The notes below the pieces were generated by a model. The model was not told the DNA's origin and made no database searches. It was given only the letters and a program-made list of their open reading frames with translations. Source: Gemmatimonadales bacterium (lineage in GTDB: Bacteria; Gemmatimonadota; Gemmatimonadetes; Gemmatimonadales; GWC2-71-9). From it: a DNA stretch of 7,743 nucleotides. Position numbers and translations under genes: made by a program. The stretch spans positions 1-7,743 of the forward strand of contig JACCRH010000135.1 of NCBI GenBank assembly GCA_013813675.1. The letters run 5' to 3'. Shown here piece by piece: positions 4,342-7,743 of the stretch. Every line of letters begins with the position of its first letter. Within the stretch, counting starts at the first letter, position 1.

Positions 4342-6996
4342 ATGCCCGACTTGCCCGCCGATCTCGTCGCCGCCGTCCGGGAACGCTACGCGCTCGAGCG
4401 AGAGCTGGGGCGCGGTGGCATGGCCACGGTCTACCTCGCCCAGGACCTCAAGCACCGCCGCCAGGTGGCGATCAAGGTCCTGAAGCCCGAGCTCGCCGCC
4501 GTACTGGGCGCCGAACGATTCCTGCGCGAGATCGAAACTACCGCCAGCCTTCGCCATCCTCACATCCTCCCGCTGTACGACTCGGGCGAGGCAGGCAGTC
4601 TTCTCTACTACGTCATGCCCCTGGTCGAAGGGGAGTCGCTTCGCGACCGGATGGACCGCGAGCGGCAATTCCCCCTGGACGACGCCCTGCAGATCGCGCG
4701 GGAGGTGGCCGACGCGCTGAGCTACGCCCATCGCCACGGCGTGGTGCACCGCGACATCAAGCCGGGGAACATCCTCCTCGAGTCCGGCCACGCGGTGGTA
4801 GCCGACTTCGGCATCGCCCGCGCGATCGACGCCGCCGGCGGCGACCGCCTCACCGAGACGGGTCTGGCGCTCGGCACGCTGACCTACATGAGCCCGGAGC
4901 AGGTGGCGGGCAGCCCGGACCTCGACGGCCGCAGCGATCTCTACAGTCTCGGCTGCGTGCTCTACGAGATGCTGGCGGGCGAGCCGCCGTTCACCGGTCC
5001 CACCGCCGCAAGCATGGCTCGGCAGCAGATGGTGGCGGAGCCTCGGCCGGTCACCCAACTCCGGCCGGCGGTGCCGGCAGATGTCGCGGCCGCGGTCGGT
5101 CGAACGCTGGCCAAGGTTCCGGCCGACCGCTGGCGGGACGCGGAGGAGCTCCGGCACCGGCTCGACGGCTTGAGGAAGCACACCAGTGGAGGTGCAGCCT
5201 CCTTACCGCGACCGCGGGCCGCGCCGGCAGGCGGCTCGCGACGCCGGCGCTGGATCCTACTCTCGGCCACGGCCGCCGTATGCGGGCTCCTCGCCCTGGT
5301 GGCAAGTCGCCTCACGCGGCGCGGCGCGCCCGAGGTCCAGATCGGACGCCGGACTCAGGTCACGCTGGGTCCCGGGCTCGAGGTGCATCCCTCCCTCTCC
5401 CCCAACGGCGACCTCCTCGCCTATACCGCCGGCCGGGAGTCACGGCTCTTCGTCCGCCAGGTGGAAGGCGGAAGCGCGATCCCGATCGCGCGCGGCCTGC
5501 CCGGCCTGCAGGGATGGCCTCACTGGTCTCCCGACGGTAAGCAACTGACCTTCTCGTCCACTCGTGGAATCGAGATCGTTCCCGCGTTGGGGGGAACGCC
5601 ACGCCTCCTGGCGCCGGCTCCCGCCGCCATTCCGAGGGGAACCATCATCGTCGGCGGCCCCTGGTCCCCGGACGGCCGGGAGGTCGCGTTCGTGCGGGGG
5701 GATACCCTCCACGCCGTGCCGGTGACCGGCGGTACTCCCCGCGTCATCACCACGGGGCCCACGCTGCATTCCTGCGCCTGGTCGCCGGACGGGCGCCGCA
5801 TCGCCTGCGTCAGCGGCAACTTCGAGGCGATGACGCTGGGACCCTTCTTCGGGAACCTGGCCCAGAGCGCCATCCTGATCGTTCCCAGCGCCGGCGGCCG
5901 GCCCGCACGTCTGATCGACGACGGGTACGCCAACGCGAGCCCGGCCTGGCTGCCGGACGGCACGCTGCTCTTCTTGTCGAACCGGGAGGGGGGCCGGGAC
6001 GTCTACGCGGTGCGGCTGGATGGTGACGGACGCGCGGCCGGCCCTCCGAACCGAATCACCACGGGACTCAACGCCCTCAGCATCACGATTCCCGCGAACG
6101 GCTCGCGAATCGGGTACGCGGCATTCGCCGAGATCTCGAACATCTGGTCGATGCCGGTGCCGGCCGGCGCGCCGGGGGCCATCGACGAGGCGAAACAGAT
6201 CACGACCGGTAGCCAGGTGATCGAATGGTTCGATTTATCCCAGGACGGTCGCCGGCTGGTGTTCGACTCCGACCGGAGCGGGAACGCGGACCTCTACCGG
6301 ATGGCCCTCGACGGCGCCGGCGAGCCGGAGCAGGTGACCAGAGACTCGGTCGACGAGTTCTGGCCCGCGTGGTCGCCCGACGGCCGGGAGATCGCCTTCC
6401 ACTCGTTTCGGGAGGGTCATCGCCAGATCTACCTGATTCCCGGGGACGGCGGGGCCAGCCAGCTAGTCGCACGGACCCAGGACGACGACCGGATCGCGAC
6501 CTGGATGCCGGATGGGCTGGGGCTGCTGACCTTGACCAACTACGGCGCGCCAGGTGCCGAGACCCGTATCATCCGGCGAACGGGGAAGGGCAGGTGGAGC
6601 AATCCGGCACGCTGGCGGAAGCCGCCGTGCATGGCCTCGTGGTCGCCGGACGGAAGCCTTGCGGCGTGCGCCGAGCTCTCGGGACGGCTGCTGCTCACCA
6701 ACCCGCAGGGAGATTCCCTGCGAGTCCTGGTGGACAGCGGGCTGATCCCCGACATGGCGCAGTTCCCTCAATGGTCGTCGGATGGGAGAACCCTGTATTA
6801 CCTGGGAATGGACTCGGTGAGCACCAGCGTCCACGCGGCTCCGGTTGGCGGTGGGAGATCGCAGCTGGTGTTGCGATTCGACGATCCCACCCGGCCCTGG
6901 CACCGGTACGGATTCCGGATGCTCCACGGTCGCTTCTACTTTACGATCGGCGACCGGCAGAGCCACGTCTGGGTGGGAACGATCGGCTCGCGCTGA
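4342..6996 (+). CDS. Membrane Ser/Thr protein kinase with extracytoplasmic PD40/TolB-type propeller
   Basis: An 884-residue protein. I start it at ATG 4342 because kinase homology begins within 20 residues; the frame is open far upstream but only antisense to the regulator gene. The kinase domain (16-275) is complete: Gly loop G-R-G-G-M-A-T-V (23-30), Lys45 in V-A-I-K, Glu63, HRDIKPGN (136-143), DFG (155-157), S-P-E (184-186), Asp199 and Arg263. Arg before the catalytic Asp138 marks an RD kinase, so activation-loop Thr171, Thr173, Thr179 or Thr181 may be phosphorylated. After a Pro/Gly linker and R-R-R-R (300-303), one membrane helix (304-322) places the rest outside the cytoplasm. Residues 340-880 carry about ten W-S-P-D-G-type repeats (351, 394, 441, 480, 536, 631, 677, 721, 767, 811), a TolB-like beta propeller and probable sensor. 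Ligand and targets are unknown. No frame lesions seen. Confidence 0.95.
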   Translation: MPDLPADLVAAVRERYALERELGRGGMATVYLAQDLKHRRQVAIKVLKPELAAVLGAERFLREIETTASLRHPHILPLYDSGEAGSLLYYVMPLVEGESLRDRMDRERQFPLDDALQIAREVADALSYAHRHGVVHRDIKPGNILLESGHAVVADFGIARAIDAAGGDRLTETGLALGTLTYMSPEQVAGSPDLDGRSDLYSLGCVLYEMLAGEPPFTGPTAASMARQQMVAEPRPVTQLRPAVPADVAAAVGRTLAKVPADRWRDAEELRHRLDGLRKHTSGGAASLPRPRAAPAGGSRRRRWILLSATAAVCGLLALVASRLTRRGAPEVQIGRRTQVTLGPGLEVHPSLSPNGDLLAYTAGRESRLFVRQVEGGSAIPIARGLPGLQGWPHWSPDGKQLTFSSTRGIEIVPALGGTPRLLAPAPAAIPRGTIIVGGPWSPDGREVAFVRGDTLHAVPVTGGTPRVITTGPTLHSCAWSPDGRRIACVSGNFEAMTLGPFFGNLAQSAILIVPSAGGRPARLIDDGYANASPAWLPDGTLLFLSNREGGRDVYAVRLDGDGRAAGPPNRITTGLNALSITIPANGSRIGYAAFAEISNIWSMPVPAGAPGAIDEAKQITTGSQVIEWFDLSQDGRRLVFDSDRSGNADLYRMALDGAGEPEQVTRDSVDEFWPAWSPDGREIAFHSFREGHRQIYLIPGDGGASQLVARTQDDDRIATWMPDGLGLLTLTNYGAPGAETRIIRRTGKGRWSNPARWRKPPCMASWSPDGSLAACAELSGRLLLTNPQGDSLRVLVDSGLIPDMAQFPQWSSDGRTLYYLGMDSVSTSVHAAPVGGGRSQLVLRFDDPTRPWHRYGFRMLHGRFYFTIGDRQSHVWVGTIGSR

Positions 6997-7024
6997 GCGT
7001 GCGGACTAACTGTATTTTCTAGAC

Positions 7025-7078
7025 GGAAGTTTGCCGGCTGCGAGCCCTTCGAGTAGATCGAGTAGACCGGCTACTTCC
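7025..7078. terminator. Long hairpin in the convergent gap, possible terminator
   Basis: GGAAGT (7025-7030) pairs with ACTTCC (7073-7078) and GCCGG (7033-7037) pairs with CCGGC (7067-7071), separated by a small TT/T internal loop. This gives 11 base pairs around a 29-nt loop, which contains the short tandem CGAGTAGA repeat (7050-7057, 7059-7066... offset by one base, T between copies). It lies 28 nt after the kinase stop and 96 nt after the end of the converging hydrolase gene, so it could serve either transcript. Neither strand has a T-run right after the stem, so it is not a canonical rho-independent terminator. Apart from this, I see no gene in 6997-7174. Confidence 0.35.
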
Positions 7079-7174
7079 CATGACCGATTGCGTCTGGATT
7101 CCGAAAGCGGTATCAGCACACCGGCTGACCTCGAGCCGCACGGCTTCTGACGCGGCCCGCGTTAGAACGACGGA

Positions 7175-7743
7175 TTACCCGGAGGTCAGCGCCTCCGAGA
7201 GCACCTGCGGCAGCGCCGCGTTCTCCCAGTACTCCACATGCGACACCAAGAGCGTGGTAGTATCGATGGCGTCCTCGCAGAGGAGCTGGTTGAGCACGTC
7301 GTAGCTCACCACCGAGCCGAGCGAGTGGCCGACCACCACTACGCCGGCGTAGCCCTCCGGTCCCGCGGCCCCGTAGATCGCGCGGGCCCGGTCGGTGACG
7401 CACTCCCTGATCCGGGCGCGCAGGGCGGCGAAGCGGTCGACCGTGTGGGACTCGACGTACGCCGCCACATCGCCGAGATACTGCACCAGGAACCGGCGGA
7501 CGGCTCCGCTCAGCAGCAGCACCGCCACCCACGTCACCAGCAGCCGCAGTGGCCAGTGGCAGTCCGCCCCGGCGGAGGGCCAGAGCAACATCACCTCGAC
7601 CACGATCAGCGCCGCGCCAAGACCGAAGGCGAGCAGCACCAGGAGCGAGGAGAGCGGCTGCTGGGTCGCGCGCCGGGCGCGGATCTGGACGCCGGCCGCG
7701 GTGACCAGCCTCCAGGCCCACGACACCAGGGCCCAGAGCACGG
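7175..7743 (-). pseudogene. Membrane-anchored GHSLG serine hydrolase, 5' end outside window, centre apparently deleted
   Basis: The frame runs off the right edge; the GTG at 7741 lies just inside it and need not be the start. From that codon, two membrane segments are visible (31-54 and about 64-82), then an amphipathic stretch 'FLVQYLGDVAAYV' and 'VVVVGHSLGSVVSYDVLNQL', whose Ser140 (7324-7322) is the G-x-S-x-G nucleophile of alpha/beta hydrolases. Only 28 residues later comes 'HVEYWEN', with His168 (7240-7238), and the protein ends at TAA 7177-7175. In related bacterial proteins I recall a long block in between, with 'FGSPLDK'-type and acid-residue motifs, before the terminal H-x-x-Y-W. Such a fold cannot close with 28 residues, so I infer an in-frame deletion near 7256-7273. 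Alternatively it is an unusual short protein. It converges on the kinase gene. Substrate unknown. Confidence 0.6.

Noticed and set aside
4249..5181. Long minus-strand frame opposite the kinase domain
   Set aside because: No recognisable motif in its translation, and the opposite strand is a complete kinase; it is a GC-rich shadow.
7180..7197. CGGAGG/CCTCCG inverted repeat
   Set aside because: It lies inside the last codons of the right-hand hydrolase gene, has only six pairs and no T-run, so it is not called a terminator.

Overview
The window is GC-rich bacterial DNA, most likely from Gemmatimonadota or a near relative. The best clue is a one-piece receptor made of a Ser/Thr kinase, a single membrane helix and a TolB/PD40-type propeller, with wording such as 'YYVMPLVEGESLRDR' and 'GHAVVADFGIAR' that I associate with that phylum. 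The taxonomic call is inference.

Region 1 (1-1621, plus strand) is a graveyard of gene fragments. It holds the tail of a small DUF6463-like protein (3-275), a 90-nt nearly continuous hairpin (295-384) that buries the ribosome binding site of a truncated IS110-type transposase start (385-531), a D-aminoacylase-like amidohydrolase lacking its N-terminus and a central block (547-993), and a secreted proline-iminopeptidase-like alpha/beta hydrolase lacking its centre and carrying a frameshift (1020-1621).

Region 2 (1803-4239, minus strand) is an intact cluster read leftward: AraC-type regulator with a DUF6597-like N-terminus (4239-3376), a two-domain VOC protein (3273-2446) and a one-domain VOC protein (2351-1869). 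It ends in a clear rho-independent terminator (1840-1798). A 9-base motif, CCGGAGACC or a close variant, appears upstream of all three genes and upstream of the divergent kinase, so it is a candidate binding site for the AraC-type protein.

Region 3 (4240-6996, plus strand) is a 102-bp divergent control region followed by the 884-residue membrane kinase-propeller, which appears intact. Region 4 (6997-7174) is a convergent gap with an 11-bp-stem hairpin. Region 5 (7175-7743, minus strand, running off the right edge) is a membrane-anchored GHSLG serine hydrolase whose centre also appears to be missing.

The most unusual features are the three separate hydrolase genes that have lost their middle at joints that keep the reading frame, the long palindromic leader of the transposase remnant, and the shared intergenic motif. 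I see no CRISPR array, tRNA, rRNA or complete mobile element, and no clear new multi-gene system.
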